A stretch of DNA of 23,202 bases, taken from the NCBI GenBank assembly GCA_964574395.1, contig CAZNNL010000031.1, forward strand, positions 1 through 23,202, given 5' to 3'. Source of the DNA: JAXGQD01 sp964574395 (GTDB taxonomy: Bacteria > Bacillota > Clostridia > Saccharofermentanales > Fastidiosipilaceae). Positions 1 through 6,672 of this stretch are shown here, in pieces (positions within the stretch are counted from its first letter, which is position 1; each line of letters begins with the position of its first letter). The position numbers and the translations under genes are program-made. The notes beneath the pieces are model-generated. The model saw nothing but the letters and a program-made list of their open reading frames with translations. It did no database searches and was not told the DNA's origin.

Positions 1-65
1 ATAGAGTGCAAGCCGTGTCTTAGTGCAGACTCTTTAGGCCTGAAACAAGTGCGTGAACAGCCACA

Positions 66-99
66 GTGACAAATTTTCAACCGCCTGCAAGAATTGGAG
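66..99. repeat. Imperfect 34-bp direct repeat, copy 1
   Basis: This 34-bp segment recurs at 148-181 with 31 of 34 bases identical (differences at repeat positions 8, 14 and 17). The start-to-start distance is 82 bp, not a multiple of three. A minus-strand open frame that crosses both copies therefore reads them in different frames, which argues against a coding origin. Short flanking words (gcctgaaa before each copy, related gcagt-rich words after) are also shared, so the duplicated unit may be larger and partly decayed. Its function is unknown. Confidence 0.75.
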
Positions 100-147
100 A
101 GAGAAACCCGCCAACCGCTGCAGTAGCCTGAAAAGTTGGCACCCCAG

Positions 148-181
148 GTGACAAGTTTTCCACTGCCTGCAAGAATTGGAG
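148..181. repeat. Imperfect 34-bp direct repeat, copy 2
   Basis: Second copy of the element at 66-99. Part of it sits inside an inverted repeat: CCACTGC at 160-166 pairs perfectly with GCAGTGG at 191-197, with a 24-nt spacer that can pair further (AGAA with TTCT). A strand containing this copy could therefore fold into a long hairpin. This fits a decayed dispersed intergenic repeat, but the sequence alone does not identify the family. Confidence 0.7.
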
Positions 182-212
182 CTTCTAATTGCAGTGGGCT
201 GGACAGAAAAGC

Positions 213-242
213 CGCTCTCGTAGCGCCAATCCCCCGAGAGCG
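213..242. other. Inverted repeat, possible hairpin
   Basis: CGCTCTCG at 213-220 is perfectly complementary to CGAGAGCG at 235-242, with a 14-nt loop. No T-run follows, so it is a poor intrinsic terminator for the + strand. It ends the repeat-bearing stretch at the left edge and could be part of the repeat element or a transcript end structure of an upstream gene outside the window. Confidence 0.45.
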
Positions 243-340
243 TCAAAGCTGAAATAAGGGCTTTAGCTAGATTTTAGATAACTTGATTAATATTCTGAGA
301 CTCTGCTATTATGTACTGAAAATATTAATGAATGTGAATG

Positions 341-372
341 AATTCTGCTTGGCAATATCAAATTCATGCTTG
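341..372. promoter_or_regulatory. Candidate tandem operator half-sites before the AraC gene
   Basis: AATTCTGCTTG at 341-351 and AATTCATGCTTG at 361-372 form a direct repeat offset by about 20 bp, two helical turns, with one inserted base. AraC-family proteins usually bind two direct half-sites at about this spacing, and many regulate their own gene. The repeat lies 60-90 bp before the regulator's start codon. A weak promoter (TGGACA at 374-379, 16-nt spacer, GATTAT at 396-401) lies just downstream. The operator role is inferred. Confidence 0.35.
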
Positions 373-432
373 CTGGACATAATGGGCATAATAAAGATTA
401 TTATTTACAGCTAAAGATAAATAAGAGGACTT

Positions 433-1365
433 ATGATAAAAGATTTAATTAAGGCATCAGATAAGAATGTTCTGCAATCATTAGGGACTGTTCCGGTGGT
501 CACAAAGGGTGTTTTGCGTTCTTTTGAGACAGGCGAGAGCCTGATACGGCCCAGTCAACACAATGCGCATGAATTGACCTATGTGCGTTCTGGCAAAATG
601 AAATATATTTTGGGCGGAAAAGAGTTCCGCTTAAACGCTGGAGAACTCTTTGTCATGAAACCTGGCATAGAACACAGTTTTTCCGTTATTGATGGACCGG
701 TAGATTTGGTTGTTGTCTATTTTGCTTTCTCAAAATTAGCAACAGGCGATAGAAGCATACCAGGCTACGATAATGTTTCCTCTGTCTCGATAGACCAATT
801 TATGGAGTTTAATGGTAGTACTGGTGAAGATAAAAGCCAAGAATCTGGCTTCTTTCTGACTGGTAAAGGTAGGGCGAATGTCGCGCGTTTGGCTGAGCAA
901 ATTGTAGCCGAGAGTGAGACGGATAATTTTGCCAAAGAGGTTATGATGCAAGCGCTATCATTAGCCCTCGTCGTAGAAGTGGCACGTACTTTGAAGGCAG
1001 CTTGGGAAGAAACTCTGAGAGTTAAGCAAGGCAAAGCAAGAGAGCTCGTCTTGATTGCTAGAGATTATATTGAAGAGCATTATGCGGAAGATATTTCTGT
1101 TGCGGATGCAGCTGGTTATGTATTCTTGAGCCAAGGCTATTTTGCCAGAGCTTTCCGCGATGAAATGAACATGAGTCCCATGGCGTACCTGATTCATATT
1201 CGCGTCAATAAAGCTTGTGAATTATTGCAACGCCCTGATCTAAAAGTATCCGCGATTGCTAATCGCGTGGGCTTCTCCAGTCCTCAACGCTTTAATGCTG
1301 CATTCCGTAAACAAATGGGAATGACTCCCATGGAGTATCGTCGCCGCATCGCAACGAAAGCGTAA
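433..1365 (+). CDS. AraC-family transcriptional regulator with cupin sensor domain
   Basis: A 310-residue DNA-binding regulator. Residues about 15-110 look like the AraC-type cupin ligand pocket, including the stretch HNAHELTYVRSGKM and the later GELFVMKPGIEHSF. The C-terminal 100 residues hold the two helix-turn-helix motifs of the family: ISVADAAGYVFLSQGYFARAF and, later, VSAIANRVGFSSPQRFNAAF, ending in the typical MTPMEYRR. The start is the ATG preceded by AAGAGGA; the spacing is short (3-4 nt). Eight bases separate it from the YitT-family gene downstream, so the two are probably co-transcribed, and the regulator may control that transporter-like protein. Family members with this layout often sense sugars or small metabolites; the ligand cannot be read from the sequence. 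Confidence 0.93.
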   Translation: MIKDLIKASDKNVLQSLGTVPVVTKGVLRSFETGESLIRPSQHNAHELTYVRSGKMKYILGGKEFRLNAGELFVMKPGIEHSFSVIDGPVDLVVVYFAFSKLATGDRSIPGYDNVSSVSIDQFMEFNGSTGEDKSQESGFFLTGKGRANVARLAEQIVAESETDNFAKEVMMQALSLALVVEVARTLKAAWEETLRVKQGKARELVLIARDYIEEHYAEDISVADAAGYVFLSQGYFARAFRDEMNMSPMAYLIHIRVNKACELLQRPDLKVSAIANRVGFSSPQRFNAAFRKQMGMTPMEYRRRIATKA

Positions 1366-1373
1366 GGCGGACG

Positions 1374-2297
1374 ATGTTAAAAAAAATCGACTTTAAAAGA
1401 GAGCTTAAATCGTTTCTGCTCATGCTGTTTGGTGCGTTCTTAGGGAGCATAGCGGTTAACCTATTTTATATACCAACTATGCTCACCATGGGCGGCGTTA
1501 GCGGTATTGCATCTGTCTTTTATCACTTGTTAGATAGCGGGCTTAGTTTAGGCCTTATAACCTTGATACTCAACTTGCCGGTCTTCGCGCTAGGACTCTT
1601 TTTTGTGAATCGCGCATTCATACTGCGAAGCCTAATAGGCACCTTTGCATACTCCTTAGTGCTCGACTTAACCCATCTGTTGGTCTCTGATCTCTATGTT
1701 CCGCTTATTCTAAGTGGGGATCCCAATGGTTCGCCAGATTTGTTTCTCTGCGCGGTTGTCGGGGGGAGCCTTTTCGGTGTCGGTTTGGGGCTAGTAATGC
1801 TGGCAAAATACACCACCGGAGGCACAGACATCCTAGCTGTCATCATCCACAAAAAACTACATCATTTTAGCCTAGGCATGGCATTATGGTTAATCGATGG
1901 CGTGGTCATAATTTTCTCTGCCATTGCCTATTTCAATAACACACCGAACAGCCTAAACATGGCACTTTACTCCACAATCTCACTCTATATTTGCGCCAAA
2001 GCAATAGACTTAGTAGCAGAAGGATTTAACTTCAAAAGGACAGCGATCATCATTTCTGAACATTCCGAACTGATTGCCGAGCGCATTATGCAAGACTTGG
2101 GACGTGGTATCACGGGTTTGCATGGGACAGGTATGTATACCAAAGATAATAAGACGGTTTTACTGTCCGTTCTAGCCAAGAGCCAAATCAGAGAAGCACG
2201 GAACATTGTTGCTGAAGTGGATGAAAATGCGTTTTTCTTTGTCATGGACACAAGAGAAGTCTTAGGCGAAGGTTTTGAAGAAACATCGACATTCTAA
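1374..2297 (+). CDS. YitT family membrane protein (DUF161 + DUF2179)
   Basis: A 307-residue integral membrane protein of the YitT family. Hydrophobic segments near residues 13-33, 43-75, 84-105, 122-144, 168-187 and 196-213 give about six membrane spans. The family signature GGTDILAVIIHKK lies at 149-161, and the FYIPTMLTMGGVSGIA stretch near 31-46 is also characteristic. The cytosolic C-terminal domain (about 218-300) matches DUF2179, with ITGLHGTGMYT and the closing DENAFFFVMDTREVLGEGF. The molecular function of the family is not firmly established; transport is suspected. The ATG follows TAAGGCGGACG, where the SD-like GGCGGA directly follows the regulator's stop codon, so the gene is probably translated from the regulator's mRNA. 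No clear terminator follows. Confidence 0.92.
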   Translation: MLKKIDFKRELKSFLLMLFGAFLGSIAVNLFYIPTMLTMGGVSGIASVFYHLLDSGLSLGLITLILNLPVFALGLFFVNRAFILRSLIGTFAYSLVLDLTHLLVSDLYVPLILSGDPNGSPDLFLCAVVGGSLFGVGLGLVMLAKYTTGGTDILAVIIHKKLHHFSLGMALWLIDGVVIIFSAIAYFNNTPNSLNMALYSTISLYICAKAIDLVAEGFNFKRTAIIISEHSELIAERIMQDLGRGITGLHGTGMYTKDNKTVLLSVLAKSQIREARNIVAEVDENAFFFVMDTREVLGEGFEETSTF

Positions 2298-2404
2298 TCC
2301 GACCAAATCACTACTTTTTCCGTCGCCTAAGTATGCTTTGAAGAGTCCATATTTTTAACGATAATTTTACAATATTTTGTGTAAACTTTAACAGAAGACC
2401 ACAA

Positions 2405-2467
2405 GCGCTAGGGGCATTCTATTTGACCCTAGAGCCTTTCCGTGCTATCCTTAGCACTGTAGTTTTT
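2405..2467 (+). promoter_or_regulatory. Two-hairpin leader upstream of veg
   Basis: Two successive hairpins precede veg. The first pairs CTAGGG (2408-2413) with CCCTAG (2427-2432), extended by GC/GC across one mismatch. The second is a 6-bp stem, GTGCTA (2442-2447) with TAGCAC (2452-2457), closed by TCCT. A run of five T lies at 2463-2467, five bases after the second stem. This resembles a leaky terminator or attenuator just before the veg ribosome binding site. No known riboswitch class is recognised, and no convincing promoter was found upstream. Confidence 0.35.
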
Positions 2468-2486
2468 GGCAGAACGGAGGTCTTTT

Positions 2487-2744
2487 ATGATCGTAAAAAC
2501 TGATTTAGAGAAGTGTCGTGAAAAAATGATGGCTTGTGTTGGACAGACCGTCAGACTTACTTCGAACGGTGGCAGAAAACGCCTAATCGTTCGCGAAGGA
2601 ATCGTGGATCATTGTTATCCCAATGTTTTCACGGTGCGCTGTCCACGAGGCGGTCGCTATCACGAACTTTTGTCATATAGCTATGTTGATATTCTTACTT
2701 CCGTAGTAGAAGTCACCTTAGCTGACGTACCGCTAGCACCATAA
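2487..2744 (+). CDS. veg: Veg family protein
   Basis: An 85-residue small protein of the Veg family (formerly DUF1021). The conserved core is visible: VGQTVRLTSNGGRKR (residues about 19-33), REGIVDHCYPNVFTVRC and LLSYSYVDILTSVVEVTL. In Bacillus subtilis Veg is strongly expressed and has been linked to biofilm matrix gene expression; its biochemical role is unclear. The ATG at 2487 is chosen over an in-frame TTG 21 bases upstream because ACGGAGG lies 7 bases before it and the family begins at this point. The gene is followed by a strong terminator and then ispE, the same veg-ispE neighbourhood as in B. subtilis, although here no sspF lies between them. Confidence 0.93.
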   Translation: MIVKTDLEKCREKMMACVGQTVRLTSNGGRKRLIVREGIVDHCYPNVFTVRCPRGGRYHELLSYSYVDILTSVVEVTLADVPLAP

Positions 2745-2773
2745 TTTGGGCTAGTGATACCAATCATGAGGCT

Positions 2774-2804
2774 AAGCCTCCCTTAGCGGGGAGGTTTTTC
2801 TTTT
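2774..2804 (+). terminator. Rho-independent terminator after veg
   Basis: CCTCCC (2777-2782) pairs with GGGAGG (2789-2794) around a six-base loop. The stem extends with A-T and G-U pairs from AAG at 2774-2776, and the run TTTTTCTTTT follows at 2795-2804. This is a well-formed terminator that should end the veg transcript 20 bases before the ispE start, so ispE relies on read-through or on a promoter not recognised here. Confidence 0.85.
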
Positions 2805-2824
2805 AGTAATAGTTTGAGGAATCT

Positions 2825-3847
2825 ATGACAATAAAAAAGACGCAAGTATACGTTCGCAACGCACATGCCAAAATTAATCTCAGCCTGGATATCGTTGGTC
2901 AACGCGAAGACGGCTATCATCTATTAGATACGGTTATGCAATCGGTCGCCTTGGCTGATGAACTTCGCTTTGCTTGGCAGGAGGCTAAAGACCTTGTGCA
3001 AGAGACGGTACACCCTAGGTCTATCCAGCTCTTTACTGAGTTTGAACCTTTTCAATTGCTGCTTGATTTAGATAGTATGCTGGCAAAACGAATCCCAAAC
3101 ACAAAATCCAACATTCTTCACAAAACGATCAAACTTTGGCTTAGTTATTTATCTGAAAATGAATTGCAAGAAATTCGAATAAAACTAAGGGCTATGGGCT
3201 TGGAACAGGCTTGCCTCTCTATACAATTGTTCAAGAGGATACCTTTTGAATCAGGTTTAGGTGGTGCTTCTGCAGACGCCGCAGTTCTGCTCGATTTTCT
3301 AGATGAAAGTTTTGCCATGAACTGGGATGAAAAAACACGCATTGAGATGGAAAGTAGAATCGGAGCTGATGTACCGTTCACGAGGCACAAAGGTACAGTG
3401 CGTTGCGGTGGGATAGGAGAGCTACTTTCACCTTTAACTAGTTTGCCGCCTTATCCCTGTGTCATAGTAAAACCCGCTAGTATTGGTGTGAAAACGGTTG
3501 AGGCCTTCAAACGCTATCATCAAATGCTTGAAGCAGATTCTCTACATAGGCCGCAGACAGCTGCCTTCGTGCTTGCATTAGAGAATAGGGAAGTGGGGGC
3601 TTTACAAGCCTTGTCTGGCAATGTGTTTGCGTCATTAGTTAAAGAGGAATTCCCGGCTTTGCCTAGATGGATTGAATTTCTGCAAGAACAAGGCAGCTTC
3701 TTATGCGCGTTATCAGGGTCTGGTACTGCTTGCTTTGCTTTGTTCGAAAAAGCGTCTACAGCCGAAGCGTGCATTGAAAAATTAAAAAGTATTAAAACGC
3801 TTGAAGCTGTGCCATTTGAGCACTACTACACCGAGCTCGCTTATTGA
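2825..3847 (+). CDS. ispE: 4-diphosphocytidyl-2-C-methyl-D-erythritol kinase
   Basis: GHMP-family kinase of the non-mevalonate (MEP) isoprenoid pathway; it phosphorylates the 2-hydroxyl of CDP-methylerythritol using ATP. Visible motifs are AKINLSLDI with Lys16 (E. coli Lys10), GYH at 30-32, the ATP loop RIPFESGLGGASADAA at 138-153, GADVPF with the catalytic Asp182 (E. coli Asp141), and the late SGSGT glycine motif. At 340 residues it is longer than the usual 280-300. The extra length is mainly a low-similarity stretch at about 48-95 and a longer segment at 104-130, before the ATP loop. The start ATG follows GAGGA. The stop codon TGA is embedded in the -35 box of the rpmH promoter. A minor alternative is a related GHMP kinase, but the motif set and the veg neighbourhood favour IspE. 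Confidence 0.93.
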   Translation: MTIKKTQVYVRNAHAKINLSLDIVGQREDGYHLLDTVMQSVALADELRFAWQEAKDLVQETVHPRSIQLFTEFEPFQLLLDLDSMLAKRIPNTKSNILHKTIKLWLSYLSENELQEIRIKLRAMGLEQACLSIQLFKRIPFESGLGGASADAAVLLDFLDESFAMNWDEKTRIEMESRIGADVPFTRHKGTVRCGGIGELLSPLTSLPPYPCVIVKPASIGVKTVEAFKRYHQMLEADSLHRPQTAAFVLALENREVGALQALSGNVFASLVKEEFPALPRWIEFLQEQGSFLCALSGSGTACFALFEKASTAEACIEKLKSIKTLEAVPFEHYYTELAY

Positions 3848-3872
3848 CAGAGTCTTGAACTGACTATATAAT
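3844..3872 (+). promoter_or_regulatory. Perfect consensus housekeeping-sigma promoter for rpmH operon
   Basis: TTGACA at 3844-3849 and TATAAT at 3867-3872 are separated by exactly 17 bases: an exact match to the sigma-70/sigma-A consensus at optimal spacing. Transcription should begin near 3879-3881, giving a leader of about 25 nt before the rpmH start. The -35 box overlaps the TGA stop of ispE. This is the strongest promoter-like site seen in the window and fits the high demand for ribosomal protein L34. Confidence 0.93.
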
Positions 3873-3904
3873 CTTACTGCTATGGAAAAATGGAGGTGAA
3901 GCAC

Positions 3905-4042
3905 ATGTCTAAGATGACATATCAACCAAAAAAGAGACAACGCTCGCGCGAACATGGTTTCAGAAAAAGAATGCAAACCGCAGCGGGTAGAGCAGTCTTA
4001 AGAAGAAGAAGACTTAAGGGTCGTAAACAACTGTCCGCCTAA
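3905..4042 (+). CDS. rpmH: 50S ribosomal protein L34 (bL34)
   Basis: A 45-residue, very basic protein reading MSKMTYQPKKRQRSREHG and continuing with GFRKRMQTAAGRAVL and a run of arginines before LKGRKQLSA, which is diagnostic of bL34. The ATG at 3905 is preceded by GGAGGTG with good spacing. A second ATG at 3914 would give the more usual MTYQPKK N-terminus, but it is placed less well relative to the ribosome binding site. L34 is a late-assembling component of the large ribosomal subunit. In many bacteria rpmH lies next to dnaA and oriC and diverges from dnaA; here the upstream neighbour is ispE in the same direction. Confidence 0.97.
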   Translation: MSKMTYQPKKRQRSREHGFRKRMQTAAGRAVLRRRRLKGRKQLSA

Positions 4043-4050
4043 AAAATGAA

Positions 4051-4073
4051 AAGGCCGAGGAGTCGGTCTTTAT
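4051..4073 (+). terminator. Weak terminator/attenuator between rpmH and rnpA
   Basis: GGCCGA (4053-4058) pairs with TCGGTC (4063-4068), including one G-U pair, around the tetraloop GGAG. Two A-T pairs extend the stem into the flanking AA and TT, and a short TTTATT tract follows. It probably lowers transcription into rnpA, in keeping with the much greater need for L34 than for the RNase P protein. There is no obvious promoter between it and rnpA. Confidence 0.55.
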
Positions 4074-4119
4074 TCATATTGTTCAGTTGTTTATTACTTT
4101 GTTAACCGGACGATGAGGC

Positions 4120-4464
4120 ATGATGAAGGATAGCGAAGTTATTAAATTGAATCGCGAATTTTCTGCAGTATGCCGTCGTGGTCAAAAATATAATGGAAAA
4201 TATATAAGTCTGTTTGTGTATAGAAACCGATTAGGAAAGAAACGCATAGGTGTAACTTGTTCACGCAAATTCCCTAATGCGGTAAGTCGTAATAGGGCGA
4301 AACGCATCTTGCGAGAAGCATATCGTAGTGTAGAAGCAGAACTTAAGGCAGGAAAAGACGTTGTTTTGCTCATGAAATCCATGGATGAACCAGGTTTAGC
4401 GGAAATTCAAAATGATTTACGCAATCTGCTTTTTCAAGCTAATTTGCTAGAGGCTGATGCATGA
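4120..4464 (+). CDS. rnpA: Ribonuclease P protein component
   Basis: A 114-residue basic protein that, with the RNase P RNA, removes 5' leaders from precursor tRNAs. The RNR signature is clear at residues 56-69 (SRNRAKRILREAYR), preceded by KKRIGVTCSRKFPNAV; the N-terminal FSAVCRRGQKYNGKY matches the family's substrate-facing region. Two adjacent ATG codons (4120 and 4123) follow GATGAGG; the first is taken. The gene overlaps yidD by four bases (ATGA), which indicates translational coupling, and follows rpmH as in most bacteria. Confidence 0.96.
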   Translation: MMKDSEVIKLNREFSAVCRRGQKYNGKYISLFVYRNRLGKKRIGVTCSRKFPNAVSRNRAKRILREAYRSVEAELKAGKDVVLLMKSMDEPGLAEIQNDLRNLLFQANLLEADA

Positions 4465-4688
4465 GTATGCTCATGATACGCATGATTAGGTATTACCAAA
4501 ACCACATGTCGCCTAGCAAGCCGGCACGATGTCGATTTATACCAACATGTTCTCAATATGCAATTGAGGCGATTGAAATCCATGGGCCGGTTAAAGGATT
4601 AGGAAAAGCAATTTGGCGCGTCCTACGCTGTAATCCCTTTGGGGGAAGTGGCTATGACCCAGTCGATAAAAAGAAGAACGTGCGCTAG
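4461..4688 (+). CDS. yidD: Membrane protein insertion efficiency factor YidD
   Basis: A 75-residue YidD protein. The family signature is complete: an N-terminal amphipathic stretch (MLMIRMIRYYQNHMSP), then CRFIPTCSQYAIEAIEIHG at about 24-42, and RCNPFGGSGYDPV near the C-terminus. YidD sits at the inner face of the membrane and assists YidC-dependent insertion. The start overlaps the rnpA stop (ATGA), and yidC follows after 30 bases, so the three are almost certainly one transcription unit. Confidence 0.96.
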   Translation: MSMLMIRMIRYYQNHMSPSKPARCRFIPTCSQYAIEAIEIHGPVKGLGKAIWRVLRCNPFGGSGYDPVDKKKNVR

Positions 4689-4718
4689 GGTGAAAACCCG
4701 AAGAGAGGATATGTAAGA

Positions 4719-5738
4719 ATGCAAATACAATTATTGCCCATTGTGGCACTGCTAGAGCCACTTTATACCCTATTTGGCTGGATAATGCGTGCTTTGTATA
4801 GCGTTATAGCCAACTATGGTTTAGATATTATTATCTTCACGGTTTTCCTGCGCTTGATAATGATTCCACTTCAATTAAAACAGCATAAAACTACTTTGAA
4901 GCAGATGCAGTTGACTGATGAAGTCAACGATTTGAAACGTTACTATGGCGAAGACAAGAATGGTTTTGCCATGGCACAACAAGAGTTATTTAAGAAACAT
5001 AAGATCTCCATCACCGGAGGCTGCTTACCGTCATTGCTTGGTCTATTAATTATCTGGCCAATTTGGAGAATCATTTCTCAACCTTTGCATTACATCATGG
5101 GTATCAGTAAAGAAAGCTTAACGACAATTGCAACAAATCTTGTCTCTGCGAATCTTGTTCCTGAAGCGGTCATCAAAGGCGTCGCAAATTCTGACATAGC
5201 TGTTTTGAATGCTTTGCGCACTAATGGCCCTGCAATGAATGATGCGGTTGGCAAAGGCTTGATTAGAGCAGACCAACTGATTAATCTTGATTTTTTTGGT
5301 ATTAATTTAGGTATGACTCCCAGCTTCAATCCAAGTGTTATTTTTGGTGAACAAATGTCCACCTATCTGCCTTTGCTGGTTATTCCTGTGCTGGCTGTTG
5401 TGACTTCATTTGTCGTTTCGCGTGTATCTAATAACACGAATGCCATGCTTTTGCAGAACAAACGCTCAAAAGAACTTGCTAGACAAAATCCGGCACGTGA
5501 CGTTGTAGAAGACAAGTCACAGAACATGTCTAAACAAATGATGTTGATGATGCCTATCATTACTTTGATTACTGTGTTTACCATGCCAGCAGCCATGGGG
5601 CTTTACTGGATAGTTGGTAACTTAATGATGATTTTCCAATCGTATTTATTGTATTTCCTCTACACAAAACCTGTCATGAACAAGATTTGGTCTGAGGATG
5701 AATTAGGGCTAATGCAAGCCAAAGGGGGTAAAGCTTAA
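4719..5738 (+). CDS. yidC: YidC/Oxa1 family membrane protein insertase
   Basis: A 339-residue insertase of the Gram-positive type, without the large extracytoplasmic domain of proteobacterial YidC. Hydrophobic segments lie at about 5-30, 33-55, 104-128, 215-240 and 268-315. The conserved arginine of the hydrophilic groove is Arg45 in VFLRLIMIPLQLKQ, followed by the charged cytoplasmic hairpin. The loop between the third and fourth spans (about 128-210) is long compared with the roughly 260-residue Bacillus proteins and accounts for the extra length. No lipobox is seen at the N-terminus, unlike Bacillus SpoIIIJ. The ATG at 4719 is preceded by AGAGAGG; an upstream ATG at 4711 is followed at once by a stop codon. 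The stop codon shares one base with the jag start. Confidence 0.94.
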   Translation: MQIQLLPIVALLEPLYTLFGWIMRALYSVIANYGLDIIIFTVFLRLIMIPLQLKQHKTTLKQMQLTDEVNDLKRYYGEDKNGFAMAQQELFKKHKISITGGCLPSLLGLLIIWPIWRIISQPLHYIMGISKESLTTIATNLVSANLVPEAVIKGVANSDIAVLNALRTNGPAMNDAVGKGLIRADQLINLDFFGINLGMTPSFNPSVIFGEQMSTYLPLLVIPVLAVVTSFVVSRVSNNTNAMLLQNKRSKELARQNPARDVVEDKSQNMSKQMMLMMPIITLITVFTMPAAMGLYWIVGNLMMIFQSYLLYFLYTKPVMNKIWSEDELGLMQAKGGKA

Positions 5739-6595
5739 TGCTGTCCGTTGAAAAAACTGGTAAAACAGTTGATGCTGCCGTTTTTAGTGCACTAGAAGAA
5801 CTTGGCGCCACAATTGATGAAGTCATTGTAGAAGTCATCGATGAGGGTGAGAGTGGAATATTGGGCATAGGCCGTAAACCCGCACGCGTTTTGGTAAGTC
5901 TTGATCGCATGGGTGAAGGACAAAACTTTACTGATGAGCAAGATGACTCGGACGATGCGCAGTATTCTTACGATGAAAATGAGATTAATGCTGAAGATTT
6001 TTCCGATCCAGGACTCTTTGATAATGAAAAGATTGATGCTAGTGCTTCCTTAGAAGAAACCAGTAGACCAGACTATTATGGTGATGATAGTGACTATCTT
6101 GATAGTGATTTTGAGGATGAGAAACTGCTGATAACAGATTTCCTTTCTGAGGTACTAGCCTCCATGGATGTACATGCCCAAATTACTTGCAGTCCAAAAG
6201 AGGGTGGTCTAAAAGTAGATATTGAAGGCGACGATGTTGGCATTTTAATCGGTCGACGTGGGGACACTTTAAGTGCGCTTCAATATTTAAGTTCTTTAGT
6301 CGTCAATCGCAGCAGTGATAAAAGAGTACATCTTACCGTTGATGTTTCTGGTTATAAGAAACGCCGTGAATCAAGTTTGATCGATTTAGCACATCGCACT
6401 GCGAGTAGGGTTATGAAGGTTAGAAAAGAATATGTTATGGAAGAAATGCCCGCTGCTGAGCGTCGCATTATCCATGCAGCACTCCAAAGCCATCAAGGGG
6501 TAAAGACAATTAGTGAAGGTGCAGAACCGCATCGTTATGTTGTCGTAGTTCCGCTAAAAGATGGTGAAGCTAAGGAAGATTACGAAAGAAACTAA
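5738..6595 (+). CDS. jag: Jag/KhpB RNA-binding protein
   Basis: A 285-residue protein with the three parts of Jag (KhpB). The Jag-N domain (about 1-52) shows the GESGILGIGRKPARV motif. A highly acidic low-complexity linker (about 60-130) is rich in Asp, Glu and Tyr. A KH domain (about 145-207) carries the loop GRRG at 172-175, and a C-terminal R3H domain (about 213-272) contains ERRIIHAALQSH. In streptococci and other Bacillota KhpB forms an RNA-binding complex with KhpA and affects cell elongation and division. The start overlaps the yidC stop by one base (TAATG), preceded by a run of five G at 5725-5729. A large inverted repeat follows the gene. Confidence 0.94.
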   Translation: MLSVEKTGKTVDAAVFSALEELGATIDEVIVEVIDEGESGILGIGRKPARVLVSLDRMGEGQNFTDEQDDSDDAQYSYDENEINAEDFSDPGLFDNEKIDASASLEETSRPDYYGDDSDYLDSDFEDEKLLITDFLSEVLASMDVHAQITCSPKEGGLKVDIEGDDVGILIGRRGDTLSALQYLSSLVVNRSSDKRVHLTVDVSGYKKRRESSLIDLAHRTASRVMKVRKEYVMEEMPAAERRIIHAALQSHQGVKTISEGAEPHRYVVVVPLKDGEAKEDYERN

Positions 6596-6621
6596 TAACG
6601 CCGCGTAGAGCGTTGTTCGAG

Positions 6622-6653
6622 AAAAACGGCGGCTGGCTAGCTTTGCCGTTTTT
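6622..6653. terminator. Bidirectional-looking hairpin between jag and mnmE
   Basis: AAAAACGGC (6622-6630) pairs perfectly with GCCGTTTTT (6645-6653): a 9-bp stem with a 14-base loop that can pair further inside. The T-run is the end of the stem itself, and another T-run follows at 6656-6661. A weaker 5-bp hairpin (AACGC 6597-6601 with GCGTT 6610-6614) lies just before it. Only 19 bases separate it from the mnmE ATG, so it behaves as an internal terminator with read-through, or as an attenuator. Confidence 0.7.
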
Positions 6654-6672
6654 CCATTTTTGAGGATTACAC

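Noticed and set aside
66..181. Possible CRISPR array from the repeated 34-bp unit
   Set aside because: Only two imperfect copies with a 48-bp gap, no third repeat and no cas genes in the window.
34..246. Minus-strand reading frame of 70 codons at the left edge
   Set aside because: It is made of the 34-bp repeat read in two different frames, has no convincing ribosome binding site and no recognisable domain; it is better explained by repeats.
245..266. AAAGC...GGCTTT as a terminator of an upstream gene
   Set aside because: Short weak stem without a proper T-run, and no gene end is visible to its left.
2466..2486. Upstream TTG as the veg start
   Set aside because: It lies before the ribosome binding site ACGGAGG and adds residues not seen in the family; the ATG at 2487 fits better.
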